Positions 22,688 to 30,992 of a DNA stretch of 64,000 nucleotides are shown here, piece by piece. A program made the position numbers and the translations under genes. This DNA is from Rhodospirillaceae bacterium (GTDB lineage: Bacteria > Pseudomonadota > Alphaproteobacteria > Rhodospirillales > UBA2165). The stretch spans positions 27,446 through 91,445 of the forward strand of contig JABHAA010000121.1 in the NCBI GenBank assembly GCA_018674495.1. Reading direction: 5' to 3'. Under the pieces are notes generated by a model, which ran no database searches, had not been told where the DNA came from, and was given only the letters and a program-made list of their open reading frames with translations. Every line of letters begins with the position of its first letter. Positions within the stretch are counted from its first letter, which is position 1.

Positions 22688-23286
22688 CACCCTTCCCCAT
22701 CCATTTCGGTTAGTGAGGTCAGACCGGATGAAGGCTCGCAAGATTTGCGTCCGATCTGGGAGCCGGTTTTGGGTGTCTCGCCAAGCCGTAATTCTGTGAG
22801 AATGCTTTCGGCGCTAGTCGGGTCCAAATCTTCATAATAATCGTCGTTGATCTGCATCATTGGCGCGTTGACGCAGGCGCCGAGGCATTCCATTTCGGAA
22901 AGCGTAAAGAGCCCGTCCTCTGTGGTGCCGCCGAACTCGACGCCCAATGTGCGCTTGCAGGCTTCGACAATGCCGTCCGAGCCGCGCAGCCAGCAGGGCA
23001 GATTGGTGCACACCTGGACATGATTTTTGCCCACCGGCTCCAAATTATACATGGTGTAGAAGGTGGCCACCTCATAGACGCGGATCGGCGGCATGGCTAG
23101 GTATTCGGCCACATAATCCATGGCGGCGCGGGGCAACCAGCCATCGTGCTGGCGCTGGGCCAGATCCAACAAGGGCATGACCGCGCTTTCGTGGCGGCCC
23201 TTGGGATATTTGGCAATGAACGCGTCCGCCGCGTCGCGAAACTCAGGGCTGAATTCGAAGCTTTCGGGCTGGGTTACATCGCTCAT
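22687..23286 (-). CDS. nuoE: NADH-quinone oxidoreductase subunit E ([2Fe-2S])
   Basis: Thioredoxin-fold subunit with cluster N1a. Cluster ligands lie in [10 protein letters not shown] and [11 protein letters not shown]. 199 residues, a normal length. Overlaps nuoD by 4 bp and nuoF by 1 base, so all three are translationally linked. The hydrophilic C-terminal tail after [11 protein letters not shown] is less conserved. Confidence 0.97.
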   Translation of the reverse strand: MSDVTQPESFEFSPEFRDAADAFIAKYPKGRHESAVMPLLDLAQRQHDGWLPRAAMDYVAEYLAMPPIRVYEVATFYTMYNLEPVGKNHVQVCTNLPCWLRGSDGIVEACKRTLGVEFGGTTEDGLFTLSEMECLGACVNAPMMQINDDYYEDLDPTSAESILTELRLGETPKTGSQIGRKSCEPSSGLTSLTEMDGEG

Positions 23287-24461
23287 CGGTCGATCTCCCC
23301 AAAAACCACGTCCAGCGAGCCGATATTGGCCACCACGTCGGCCAGCATGTGGCCCCGGGACAGGAAATCGAGGGCTTGCAGGTGGGCAAACCCCGGCGCT
23401 CGTATTTTGCAGCGGTAGGGCTTGTTGGACCCGTCCGATACCAGATAGACACCGAACTCGCCCTTCGGCGCCTCGACCGCCGTATAGGTCTCGCCGGCGG
23501 GCACGTGATAGCCCTCGGTATAAAGTTTGAAGTGATGGATCAGCGCTTCCATGGACTGCTTCATCTCACTGCGCTTGGGCGGCGTGAATTTGTGGTCATC
23601 GGCGGCCGCCGGGCCGGCCGGCATGTTGGCAATGCATTGTTTGATGATCTTGACCGATTCGCGCATCTCGTAAATGCGCATCAGGTAGCGGTCATAACAA
23701 TCGCCGTGCTTGCCGATGGGCACGCCGAACTCGAATTTCTCATAGCCGTCATAGGGCTGTGATTTTCGCAGGTCCCAGGCGATACCGCAGGCACGCAAGT
23801 TGGGCCCGGTGAAACCCCAGTCATAGGCTTGTTCCGCCGTGGCGACGCCGATATCAACAGTGCGCTGCTTGAAAATGCGGTTGCCCGTCAAAAGGCTTTC
23901 CAGATCATCGATCATCGCCGGATAGGTATCGGCCCATTTGTCGATGTCTTCGAGCAATTGGAGCGGCACGTCCTGGGCCACACCACCGGGCCGGAAATAG
24001 GCCATATGCAGGCGCGCGCCCGAGGCCCGCTCGCAAAACTCCATCAAATGTTCCCGGTGCTCGAACGCCCACAGCATGGGCGTCATGGCGCCAACATCCA
24101 TGGCGTAGGCGGTGACATTCAATATATGGCTGAGGATGCGCCCAATCTCCGCATAGAGGACGCGAATATATTGCCCTCTCGGCGGCACTTCGATGCCGGC
24201 CAGTTTTTCGACGGCCAGCGCGAAGGCATGCTCTTGGTTCTGCGGCGCCACATAATCCAGCCGGTCAAAATAGGGCACGGCCTGCAGATAGCTCTTATAC
24301 TCGATCAGTTTTTCGGTGCCCCGGTGCAGCAATCCAATGTGGGGATCGGCCCGGTCAATCACCTCGCCGTCCATCTCCAGCACCATGCGCAGCACGCCGT
24401 GGGCGGCGGGATGCTGGGGCCCAAAATTGAGGGTGTAATTCTGGATGTTCTGATCGGCCAT
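23283..24461 (-). CDS. nuoD: NADH-quinone oxidoreductase subunit D
   Basis: 49-kDa-type subunit related to NiFe-hydrogenase large subunits; forms the quinone-reduction site with NuoB. 392 residues. Conserved stretches [20 protein letters not shown] (quinone-site His and loop) and the C-terminal [12 protein letters not shown] are intact. It is separate from NuoC, as in mitochondria-like complex I, unlike the E. coli NuoCD fusion. Confidence 0.98.
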   Translation of the reverse strand: MADQNIQNYTLNFGPQHPAAHGVLRMVLEMDGEVIDRADPHIGLLHRGTEKLIEYKSYLQAVPYFDRLDYVAPQNQEHAFALAVEKLAGIEVPPRGQYIRVLYAEIGRILSHILNVTAYAMDVGAMTPMLWAFEHREHLMEFCERASGARLHMAYFRPGGVAQDVPLQLLEDIDKWADTYPAMIDDLESLLTGNRIFKQRTVDIGVATAEQAYDWGFTGPNLRACGIAWDLRKSQPYDGYEKFEFGVPIGKHGDCYDRYLMRIYEMRESVKIIKQCIANMPAGPAAADDHKFTPPKRSEMKQSMEALIHHFKLYTEGYHVPAGETYTAVEAPKGEFGVYLVSDGSNKPYRCKIRAPGFAHLQALDFLSRGHMLADVVANIGSLDVVFGEIDR

Positions 24462-25102
24462 CAGCCATCACCCTTTTCAGGTTCCGCGTCTTCGCCCGCC
24501 TCGGCCTTTTCATCACCGGGCAAAGGCCGCGTCATGCCTTCCCAGGGGCTGAGGAAATCAAATGTACGAAACTCCTGGGTCAGCTTGACCGGCTCATAGA
24601 CTACCCGCTTCTGCTCGTCGTCATAGCGTACTTCCACATAGCCGGTGAGCGGGAAATCCTTTCGCAAAGGATGTCCCTCAAAGCCATAGTCGGTGAGGAT
24701 GCGGCGCAAATCGGGATGATCGGAAAACAAAATACCATAGAGGTCCCAGGCTTCCCGCTCCCACCAGCCGGCGGACGAGAATATGCCGGTGGCCGACGGT
24801 ACCGGCGTTACTTCATCGGTATCGATTTTCACCCGCACGCGGGCGTTCTGGGCCATGGAGAGGAGATGATAGACTACCTCGAAGCGTTTTTCCCGCTCTG
24901 GATAATCGACGCCGCAAACATCAACAAGCTGCTTGAACTGGCAATTGATGTCATCGCGCAATGTCGCCAATACTTTTAACAATGCGTCCGGCGCAACATG
25001 CAGGGTCAACTCGCCGCCGGCAATGGTCTGCGACGTGATCGCGCCGGATAACTTGTCCGCGATATAATCGCCAATTTCCCCAACCGGTTGGACGTCTGCC
25101 AT
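24461..25102 (-). CDS. nuoC: NADH-quinone oxidoreductase subunit C
   Basis: 30-kDa-type peripheral subunit of 213 residues if the ATG at 25102 ([18 protein letters not shown]) is used. A TTG at 25129 would add nine residues; neither has a strong ribosome site, so the start is open. Family signature [20 protein letters not shown] followed by [13 protein letters not shown]. The C-terminal tail is acidic and Lys/Glu-rich ([17 protein letters not shown]). Its stop overlaps the nuoD start by one base. Confidence 0.96.
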   Translation of the reverse strand: MADVQPVGEIGDYIADKLSGAITSQTIAGGELTLHVAPDALLKVLATLRDDINCQFKQLVDVCGVDYPEREKRFEVVYHLLSMAQNARVRVKIDTDEVTPVPSATGIFSSAGWWEREAWDLYGILFSDHPDLRRILTDYGFEGHPLRKDFPLTGYVEVRYDDEQKRVVYEPVKLTQEFRTFDFLSPWEGMTRPLPGDEKAEAGEDAEPEKGDG

Positions 25103-25134
25103 ATTTGTTATGTGTTCAGGGAGCTCCAATGCGC

Positions 25135-25689
25135 TTAGCGCCAGAGCGTTCCCGTCCTCCGAATTTTCTTTTGCAGTTGCAGGATGCCGTAAATCAAAGC
25201 CTCCGCCGTCGGCGGGCAGCCGGGCACGTAGATGTCAACCGGAACCACCCGGTCACAGCCGCGCACCACCGAATAGGAATAATGGTAATAGCCGCCGCCG
25301 TTGGCACAGGACCCCATGGAGATCACATAGCGCGGCTCGGCCATCTGGTCATAGACTTTGCGGAACGCCGGCGCCATTTTGTTGGTGAGCGTTCCGGCAA
25401 CAATGATCACATCCGATTGGCGCGGGCTGGGGCGCGGCACGACGCCGAAGCGGTCCAGATCATAGCGGCTTACATAGGCATGCATCATTTCAACGGCGCA
25501 ACAGGCCAGGCCAAAGGTCATCGGCCAAAGCGAGCCGGTGCGCGCCCAATTGACGAGATTGTCCAGCTGGGCAACGACGAAGCCCTTATCCATCATGGTT
25601 TGGGTGACGTTATTCAGTAGCGCGTCCTGATCGGCGCCCGGCGGTATCAGTGCGCCGCCCGGAGCCTGAACCATTGGTTCTATTCCCAT
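25135..25689 (-). CDS. nuoB: NADH-quinone oxidoreductase subunit B ([4Fe-4S] N2)
   Basis: Carries cluster N2, the last electron donor to quinone. Ligands: the tandem Cys in [10 protein letters not shown], then [10 protein letters not shown] and [11 protein letters not shown]. 184 residues from the ATG at 25689 ([12 protein letters not shown]), which has GGAG about 8 bases upstream inside the nuoA end; it overlaps nuoA by 10 bp. Confidence 0.97.
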   Translation of the reverse strand: MGIEPMVQAPGGALIPPGADQDALLNNVTQTMMDKGFVVAQLDNLVNWARTGSLWPMTFGLACCAVEMMHAYVSRYDLDRFGVVPRPSPRQSDVIIVAGTLTNKMAPAFRKVYDQMAEPRYVISMGSCANGGGYYHYSYSVVRGCDRVVPVDIYVPGCPPTAEALIYGILQLQKKIRRTGTLWR

Positions 25690-26045
25690 TCCAAGGCTCC
25701 CTTTTTCCACTCATAGATAAAGCCGATGGTCAGAATGCCGAGGAACAACACCATCGACCAGAAGCCGAACAGGCCGATGGTGCCCAGCGACACCGCCCAC
25801 GGAAACAGGAAAGCGACTTCCAGATCGAATATGATGAACAAGATGGCGACCAGATAGAAGCGGACATCGAACTTGATGCGGGCGTCTTCAAAGGCGGGAA
25901 AGCCGCACTCATAGGCATCCAGTTTTTCAGCGTCCGGATGCTGGTTCACGATGACCAGCGAGGCAATAAGAATGACGGCGGCCAAGCCGATGGCAATCCC
26001 AAGAAAGATGAGAATCGGCAGATATTGCAGCAGCAGATCGTTCAT
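25680..26045 (-). CDS. nuoA: NADH-quinone oxidoreductase subunit A
   Basis: First gene of the complex I operon. 121 residues, three membrane helices, with the conserved loop [20 protein letters not shown] between helices 1 and 2. Length and ending ([11 protein letters not shown]) are normal. Its leader contains tRNA-Asp only 66 bp upstream, so the tRNA promoter may also feed the operon. Confidence 0.97.
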   Translation of the reverse strand: MNDLLLQYLPILIFLGIAIGLAAVILIASLVIVNQHPDAEKLDAYECGFPAFEDARIKFDVRFYLVAILFIIFDLEVAFLFPWAVSLGTIGLFGFWSMVLFLGILTIGFIYEWKKGALEWE

Positions 26046-26110
26046 CCCAGTATCCTCTGCCTCACGCGCATTCGAATAGACCAGATTTCCGCCCCAATTG
26101 CGGGACCAAG

Positions 26111-26187
<77 letters not shown>

Positions 26188-26211
26188 GAAGCCCGGTGTA
26201 TTCGCGAGACT

Positions 26212-26240
26212 TGAGTAAATCACGCCCCCAAACCTGTCAA
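26212..26240 (-). promoter_or_regulatory. sigma-70-type promoter for tRNA-Asp (and possibly nuo)
   Basis: Read on the minus strand, a consensus -35 TTGACA (26235-26240) and a -10 TACTCA (26212-26217) are separated by 17 bp. The -10 ends 25 bases before the mature tRNA 5' end. The -35 is perfect, the -10 matches 4 of 6 bases. It is the only clear promoter seen ahead of the nuo operon. Confidence 0.6.
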
Positions 26241-26529
26241 GCAATCTCGCCTCCCTAATGGCGTTCATTCCGGTTCCGCATGCTTATTAGTACAGGTTTG
26301 GTGATTCGAGTGAAAAATCAAGGGGTAACAGCCCAGCCGGCCGGGGATGCTAAGGTCCGTTAGCCGGGCGTCCAGTCTAGGCACCTCGGTCTCTGCGTTG
26401 CTCAGCCAACTGCACGATCATTTACAAATTGAATCAAACCGAACTATGAAATCCAGCACGAGTTAATACCAACAAGCATTTGAAGGTGGTATCTCAACTC
26501 GATACAATTTGAAGCTGTTGGAAAAATTT
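26241..26529. other. Intergenic region between the tRNA-Asp promoter and the Sel1-repeat gene
   Basis: About 290 bp without a supported gene. It turns AT-rich toward the right end, matching the Sel1 gene that follows. It must contain that gene's promoter, but I could not pick out a convincing -35/-10 pair. No tRNA fragment or direct repeat that would mark an insertion was seen. Confidence 0.5.
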
Positions 26530-28917
26530 ATGAGGCACATTTGTGTGGTTCGATTTTTAGCAATATTAACATTCTCGGCAGCACTAATATCAGCGCATTC
26601 AGAAGTAGCTTTGGCGGAGAATGACCCGGGTAAAAAGGCCACCGGTGTCCTTCACAATAGCCTTGAAAAAGCGCGAACCAATCATCCGAAGGTCTGGCGT
26701 AATAAGAAAAACAACACATCATTCACCATAACCATTACCAATACCAAGATCATGCCGGGCGGCGCTCCGTGCCGGAAGTATGAAATAGAAGCACAAGGGA
26801 AAAAGGGTGTGTATCTCACCAAAGGTGGGGCTTGCCGGGAGGACGATGGAAAGTGGAGGATCGTAACGAAGAACACGACTCTGACGAACAAAGTACCAAC
26901 GGCGCCGCGCAAAAGAGGCGTATGGCTGCCCTCGTCTATCGATGAGATGATGAACGGTGAACAGGTGGCGACGTTCGAAAGTCTCGGCTATAGACAAGGC
27001 AGAACTTCAATAACAGAAGACGTTGGATTCAATTTCGCCAATAATATCTACACCTATAAAAATTCTCAGGGCAGAAACATCAAAACGAAAATTCGAAAAC
27101 GCGGAAAACAATTCTGCGTCTTTTCCCCCAACACCAAATCGCCAGACAAAGTATTCGGCGGTCGGAAATGGCTATGCTTGACCGTGTTTTCCACGATAAC
27201 CGATGCGAGAGAAAGGGCGGCTCCTTATTTGACCCCGCATCCAGTTCTAGCATTTCGAATAGTTCATCGAAAAAAAACCGTCTACGACGTGATATCATCG
27301 GAACACTGCAAGGTTGATACCTATAGAAATCCGCCGGCGCTAAATTGCATGCTGCGAAAGCGTTTCTGGCAAAAGAATATGCCTTTTGATCCCGTGGCAA
27401 GAGCCAGAACTATCCGTCAGACGAACGACGCCAACAAAAAAAGAAATTTGGAAATAGCCTGTCAGAAGGAAATGGCCAGATTGAAAGCGGCTAGGAAGGC
27501 CGCCGCACGCCGCATAAAGAAAATTCGGAAAGCCGAAGCCAAACGGGTAGCCGAAGCCGGAAGAAAATTGGCGGCGAAGCAGCGACGCGAACGTCTGGCT
27601 AGCGAAAAACGGGAAGCGAAAGCGAGGCGTGCGGCTGCGGAGCGAAAAAGAATAGCAGCGATTGCCGAAAAACGGCAGCGTGATGAAATTGAAGCGGAAA
27701 GAAAAGTACGAGAAGAAACCCAAAAGATACGTATGGCCGCGGAACAGGGAGATGCCGTTGCACAAGAACGTTTCGCCAATAGGTTAACCAATGGAATTGG
27801 CATTGCAAAAAACAATGCCGAAGCGTTGAAATGGCTCCGCAATGCCGCCGAGCAGGGTAATGCAAAAGTGCAGGAACGCCTCGGTAATTGGCTTGCCGAC
27901 GGAAAGGAAGTTCCCAAGAACAACAAAGAAGCAGTGAGGTGGTTCCGTAAAGCCGCTGAACAAGGGAAGGCAACAGCCCAGGTACGTCTTGGAAACATGC
28001 TTACCGGTGGAATGGGTGCTTCAAAAGACGATACAGAAGCGGCGATTTGGTACCGCAAAGCGGCCGAACAAGGTCACGCCAATGCCCAATTCACTTTGGC
28101 AAATGTATACTCGAAAGGTCTCGGCATCCCTCAGAATGAGGAGGAGGCACGTGTCTGGTACCGCAAGGCTGCCCTACAAGGTATTGCCGAAGCACAATTT
28201 ATCGTCGGAAATTGGTATTTGGATGACCTTGGAGTTCCCCGAAGCGAGGCAGAGAGATTAAGGTGGTTCCGCAAGGCCGCATATCAGGGGCATACCGAAG
28301 CAGCAGAAGCGGTTAAAGTCATCGAGGCAGCGATTGTGGCAAGAAATTCGAAAAACCTCTATCTACCTGTGCCGCCCTCGTTCGACCCTAGAAACGCCCG
28401 CAGCTTTATAACCTGGAGAAAACAAAGATTGCATCGCGCATACGTGATCAGTCCGGGAGGTGCTGCAGGATGGACGAGCGGCGCTGCATCGAGAATGTTG
28501 GCGGAATCAATTGCAATGGGTGGCTGCCGCAGAGAAGCGGGGCGAAATTTTTTAGGCCTTCTGGATGACAATGTTTTGCGGCGCAATCAAAACAAATGCA
28601 CGTTGATTGCGGTCGATCGGAAAATTGTTGGTGCTAAACCCAGAAAGACAGAATCCGTTTATAGGAATTATGGCGCCGGTTCAGCTTCGACAAATGGCGC
28701 GTCTTCTGATGCTTATAAGATCATCGAAGACCGCAGAAAGGCGTTTTCTCATAAAAGCGTAAAAATTCGATGCCTGAAATCAAACGACACGAAGACCATT
28801 TTTTATAAACCTAAGCAGAAGAAGCCATACTGCCATCACCAAATCATCACTACTTGCTTTTCCCATGAAGCGGAAACCACGCTGGACGCCGCCGCCAAAT
28901 ATTCCTGCCGCAATTGA
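26530..28917 (+). CDS. Secreted Sel1-repeat protein with coiled coil and surface-antigen-like N-terminus
   Basis: 795 residues. Signal peptide about 1-29 (MRHICVVRFLAILTFSAALI, cleavage near VALA). Residues about 50-110 contain a small Cys-bearing segment (PCRKYEIE, GACREDDGKWRI) resembling the rickettsial 17-kDa/RT0821 surface-antigen pattern. After a unique middle region comes a highly charged Arg/Lys/Ala/Glu coiled coil (about 305-400), then five Sel1 repeats of 36 residues (about 401-590; WFRKAAEQG, WYRKAAEQG, WYRKAALQG). The C-terminal 190 residues have several Cys and no recognised domain. The start is ATG 26530; an earlier in-frame TTG at 26509 would spoil the signal peptide. Base composition and codon use are clearly more AT-rich than in the neighbours. 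Likely an envelope or secreted adaptor; function unknown. Confidence 0.85.
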   Translation: MRHICVVRFLAILTFSAALISAHSEVALAENDPGKKATGVLHNSLEKARTNHPKVWRNKKNNTSFTITITNTKIMPGGAPCRKYEIEAQGKKGVYLTKGGACREDDGKWRIVTKNTTLTNKVPTAPRKRGVWLPSSIDEMMNGEQVATFESLGYRQGRTSITEDVGFNFANNIYTYKNSQGRNIKTKIRKRGKQFCVFSPNTKSPDKVFGGRKWLCLTVFSTITDARERAAPYLTPHPVLAFRIVHRKKTVYDVISSEHCKVDTYRNPPALNCMLRKRFWQKNMPFDPVARARTIRQTNDANKKRNLEIACQKEMARLKAARKAAARRIKKIRKAEAKRVAEAGRKLAAKQRRERLASEKREAKARRAAAERKRIAAIAEKRQRDEIEAERKVREETQKIRMAAEQGDAVAQERFANRLTNGIGIAKNNAEALKWLRNAAEQGNAKVQERLGNWLADGKEVPKNNKEAVRWFRKAAEQGKATAQVRLGNMLTGGMGASKDDTEAAIWYRKAAEQGHANAQFTLANVYSKGLGIPQNEEEARVWYRKAALQGIAEAQFIVGNWYLDDLGVPRSEAERLRWFRKAAYQGHTEAAEAVKVIEAAIVARNSKNLYLPVPPSFDPRNARSFITWRKQRLHRAYVISPGGAAGWTSGAASRMLAESIAMGGCRREAGRNFLGLLDDNVLRRNQNKCTLIAVDRKIVGAKPRKTESVYRNYGAGSASTNGASSDAYKIIEDRRKAFSHKSVKIRCLKSNDTKTIFYKPKQKKPYCHHQIITTCFSHEAETTLDAAAKYSCRN

Positions 28918-28936
28918 AGTGGGATCGACGAACAAC

Positions 28937-29443
28937 ATGTCCACCTACATTAGAAAGCCCGAGTTCGTGAAAGCCAAACGGATTGCCAGCGGCCATTGGG
29001 ACGTGACCCATCATGATGGTCGCTGCGAGGTTATGACCGACCCGGCGTTTCGCGCTGCCTTCGATCCTGCCAGCATGGACGCACAAGATGAGATGGATGG
29101 CTGGACTTTCGGTGTCTTCGCCAAACTGGATGCAGATTCCATGATGACCATCATCCGCAATGTGGAGGTGGACGTGATGGCCGCCGCCCTGAAATTTGCA
29201 CCCCACGAAGATGTCATCAACGCTTTTTTCGAAAACATGTCCCCGGTGTCAGTCAAGATGGTCAGGGAGAAAATGGGCGACTTGGCGCAATCCCGAGTGA
29301 ACAACACGCCCAAGGCGCGCCACGAAATCCTTGAGATGGTTCGCCAGCTAGCCGAGGAGGGAAAAATCAATCTAAATGAAGGCATGGCCCTTTCCGTCAA
29401 CAGCGACGCGGGCCCGGCGATCTGGAACGAGGATTTCGAGTAA
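28937..29443 (+). CDS. Orphan FliG C-domain-like protein with an N-terminal PGDYG-like segment
   Basis: 168 residues. The N-terminal about 45 residues (YIRKPEFVKAKRIASGHWDV, then HHDGRCEVMTDPAFRAAF) resemble the small PGDYG-type domain found in phage and bacterial proteins. Residues about 80-150 resemble the C-terminal domain of flagellar switch protein FliG (VMAAALKFAPHEDVINAFFE, NMSPVSVKMVREKMGDL, ILEMVRQLAEEGKI). No flagellar gene is near. The ATG at 28937 starts 19 bp after the Sel1 gene; an overlapping upstream ATG at 28865 is less likely. Composition returns to the GC-rich norm. The domain calls are by eye. Confidence 0.7.
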   Translation: MSTYIRKPEFVKAKRIASGHWDVTHHDGRCEVMTDPAFRAAFDPASMDAQDEMDGWTFGVFAKLDADSMMTIIRNVEVDVMAAALKFAPHEDVINAFFENMSPVSVKMVREKMGDLAQSRVNNTPKARHEILEMVRQLAEEGKINLNEGMALSVNSDAGPAIWNEDFE

Positions 29444-29604
29444 TTCGACCCCGATAAATTTCTATGCGCCTATCAAATTGCGCTCTCTGACCGCTATTCT
29501 AATTTAAATCAACCGTTCTCCAATTCGAATTATATCTAATTTGCACCGACGGCTTCGCTCCCACGCGCGCAACGTCCATACACGGATTGCCCCCATCCCC
29601 TACC

Positions 29605-29922
29605 CTAGCGGCTGAGCGTCAGACTAACGCCGGACTTGGTCAGATATTCGGCGATATTTTCGCCCAACCCGGTCAACCGCCAATCGGTTTCTCCATTCCA
29701 CTCAAACGCCTGGACGAAATCCATTTCAACCAAAGCTGCGATGGTTGGATCGAACCAGTCTTGGCTGGTCAATTTGCCGGTGGAATGTATTTGGGTCATC
29801 AAAATTGCATAGCATTGGTTCTTGTCGAGTTTGTATGTAGCAAGGTCGGGCTTGGGTTCGGCGTCCTCCGCCGCAGCTTTGCGTTTGGAAAGAGCGCCCT
29901 TGATCAAATTTCGAAGTGTCAT
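29605..29922 (-). CDS. Hypothetical protein, 105 residues
   Basis: Not recognised. The N-terminus (MTLRNLIKGALSKRK) is basic and the next segment acidic (AAAEDAEPKPD); the rest (NQCYAILMTQIHSTGKLTSQ, then WFDPTIAALVEMDFVQAFEW, WRLTGLGENIAEYL) could be a small winged-helix or alpha/beta fold. It has no signal peptide or membrane helix. ATG 29922 is chosen; a TTG four codons earlier is possible. It is convergent with the FliG-like gene across 161 bp in which I see nothing else. Confidence 0.5.
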   Translation of the reverse strand: MTLRNLIKGALSKRKAAAEDAEPKPDLATYKLDKNQCYAILMTQIHSTGKLTSQDWFDPTIAALVEMDFVQAFEWNGETDWRLTGLGENIAEYLTKSGVSLTLSR

Positions 29923-30048
29923 CTTCAATCCCAATCGGATTTGTACCGGGCGTCGCCCAAGACTGTCTGCCTCAGGAAATCACCCGGTGCGCATAAAGCG
30001 GCTCTGCCTGGCCGATTTGGTGGCAGGCTATTTCGATCAGTGATTTGG

Positions 30049-30180
30049 TTAGAGTTCGGAAATCAACAGGAGCAGACCCAAACAGGCGGCCACGCAAATA
30101 GCGGCAACCACCCACTTCCAGGTGCTGATTATCGGCGTACTATTGATCTGTGTTTCCGGCTTAGATACGTCTTCGGCCAT
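30049..30180 (-). CDS. Small single-helix membrane protein, 43 residues
   Basis: The frame MAEDVSKPETQINSTPIIST leads into a hydrophobic helix (WVVAAICVAACLGLLLLI) and ends SEL. The shape is a C-tail-anchored micro-protein with the N-terminus in the cytoplasm. Its start is ATG at 30178-30180. Family unknown. It sits between two other small unknowns on the same strand. Confidence 0.4.
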   Translation of the reverse strand: MAEDVSKPETQINSTPIISTWKWVVAAICVAACLGLLLLISEL

Positions 30181-30229
30181 GGCTTTCCCATCCACATTGC
30201 GAATTCAAACCAACCAAAATACTGGTCGC

Positions 30230-30577
30230 TTAAATCCGAACGGGAGGAGCCCGGGTCTGGCATTGAAAGCCGGAATTGATCTTTTTCGCGGCGCGGCTTT
30301 CGCCGGGCCGGTGCGCAATCAGCGACTGATTGCGGTTTAAATTGGCCGCTGTTGCTTTGACCGCAGCCGAGGCGCCGTCGGATTGATCCTTGGATTCGCC
30401 ATCCTCGGCGGCTTCCAGTTCCAATTCGATGACCACACCGGCGTCGGCTTCTATCGCGGCGCTGAACGGTGATGCCGCGACCAACGCAAATACCAGCAAA
30501 CCGAACAGAACCGCTACCGGCAAACCGGTCCCAATCGGGCGGCAAATTCTGGCGATGGCGGATGTAAATTGCTGCAT
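30230..30577 (-). CDS. Hypothetical exported or membrane-anchored protein, 115 residues
   Basis: From ATG 30577 the protein begins MQQFTSAIARICRPIGTGLP and has one strong hydrophobic segment (AVLFGLLVFALVAASPF) that could be a signal anchor, then an acidic stretch (ELELEAAEDGESKDQ) and a basic low-complexity tail. An earlier ATG at 30637 adds 20 residues. No family recognised. A second frame overlaps it out of phase and is judged a shadow. Confidence 0.35.
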   Translation of the reverse strand: MQQFTSAIARICRPIGTGLPVAVLFGLLVFALVAASPFSAAIEADAGVVIELELEAAEDGESKDQSDGASAAVKATAANLNRNQSLIAHRPGESRAAKKINSGFQCQTRAPPVRI

Positions 30578-30675
30578 CGTCTTCCGGGTAATTTGTTTGA
30601 ACCGCAACACGATATTCTTGGCCAGCCGGTTTTTCAATTCAGAAATGCAATCTGGTTGCTCGAGGCTGGAATTGC

Positions 30676-30704
30676 TTGCATTTGTACCCAGTATGTTCTA
30701 TACT
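30676..30704 (+). promoter_or_regulatory. sigma-70-type promoter
   Basis: TTGCAT (30676-30681) and TATACT (30699-30704) are separated by 17 bp, a strong match. Predicted transcription start is near 30711. It could drive the tiny Cys-rich frame at 30735 and/or the catabolic operon that starts at 30993. The 30638-30992 interval otherwise contains no supported gene. Confidence 0.5.
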
Positions 30705-30734
30705 ATTCGATTCCAAATTTACCGCAGATACGCA

Positions 30735-30812
30735 ATGAATAAAGGCTCCGATTGGCCATGCCCTGTATGCATGCCCGGCTGTCAAATAGTGTTGCACGGC
30801 TGCGAAAAATAA
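30735..30812 (+). CDS. Possible 25-residue cysteine-rich peptide
   Basis: ATG-initiated frame encoding a peptide with four Cys (CPVCMPGC, then HGCEK), 24 bases after the predicted transcription start of the promoter at 30676-30704. The CxxC-x3-C-x6-C pattern could bind metal. There is no good Shine-Dalgarno sequence, so it may be chance. Confidence 0.2.
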   Translation: MNKGSDWPCPVCMPGCQIVLHGCEK

Positions 30813-30992
30813 AGGGTTATCTGCCATAAAATCCACACCAATCCTTACTAAACCATACTTATCCATATCAGATTCCGCAGACAAGATGTCGCACCCGCCA
30901 TGCACTGCTCGCACGGCTCTGCCCCGCGTTGACAGGTGGAAGTTGGCGTGGAACCTTGGCTCAAATTGGGCAGCGGAATTGAGGGGGAAATT

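Noticed and set aside
26241..26529. Possible insertion site next to tRNA-Asp
   Set aside because: The low-GC Sel1 gene starts near a tRNA, but no integrase, no tRNA 3'-end repeat and no flanking direct repeat were found.
30129..30545. 138-codon minus-strand frame overlapping the 30230-30577 gene
   Set aside because: Out of phase with the better hydrophobic/signal-anchored frame and rich in Arg/Gly as expected for a shadow.
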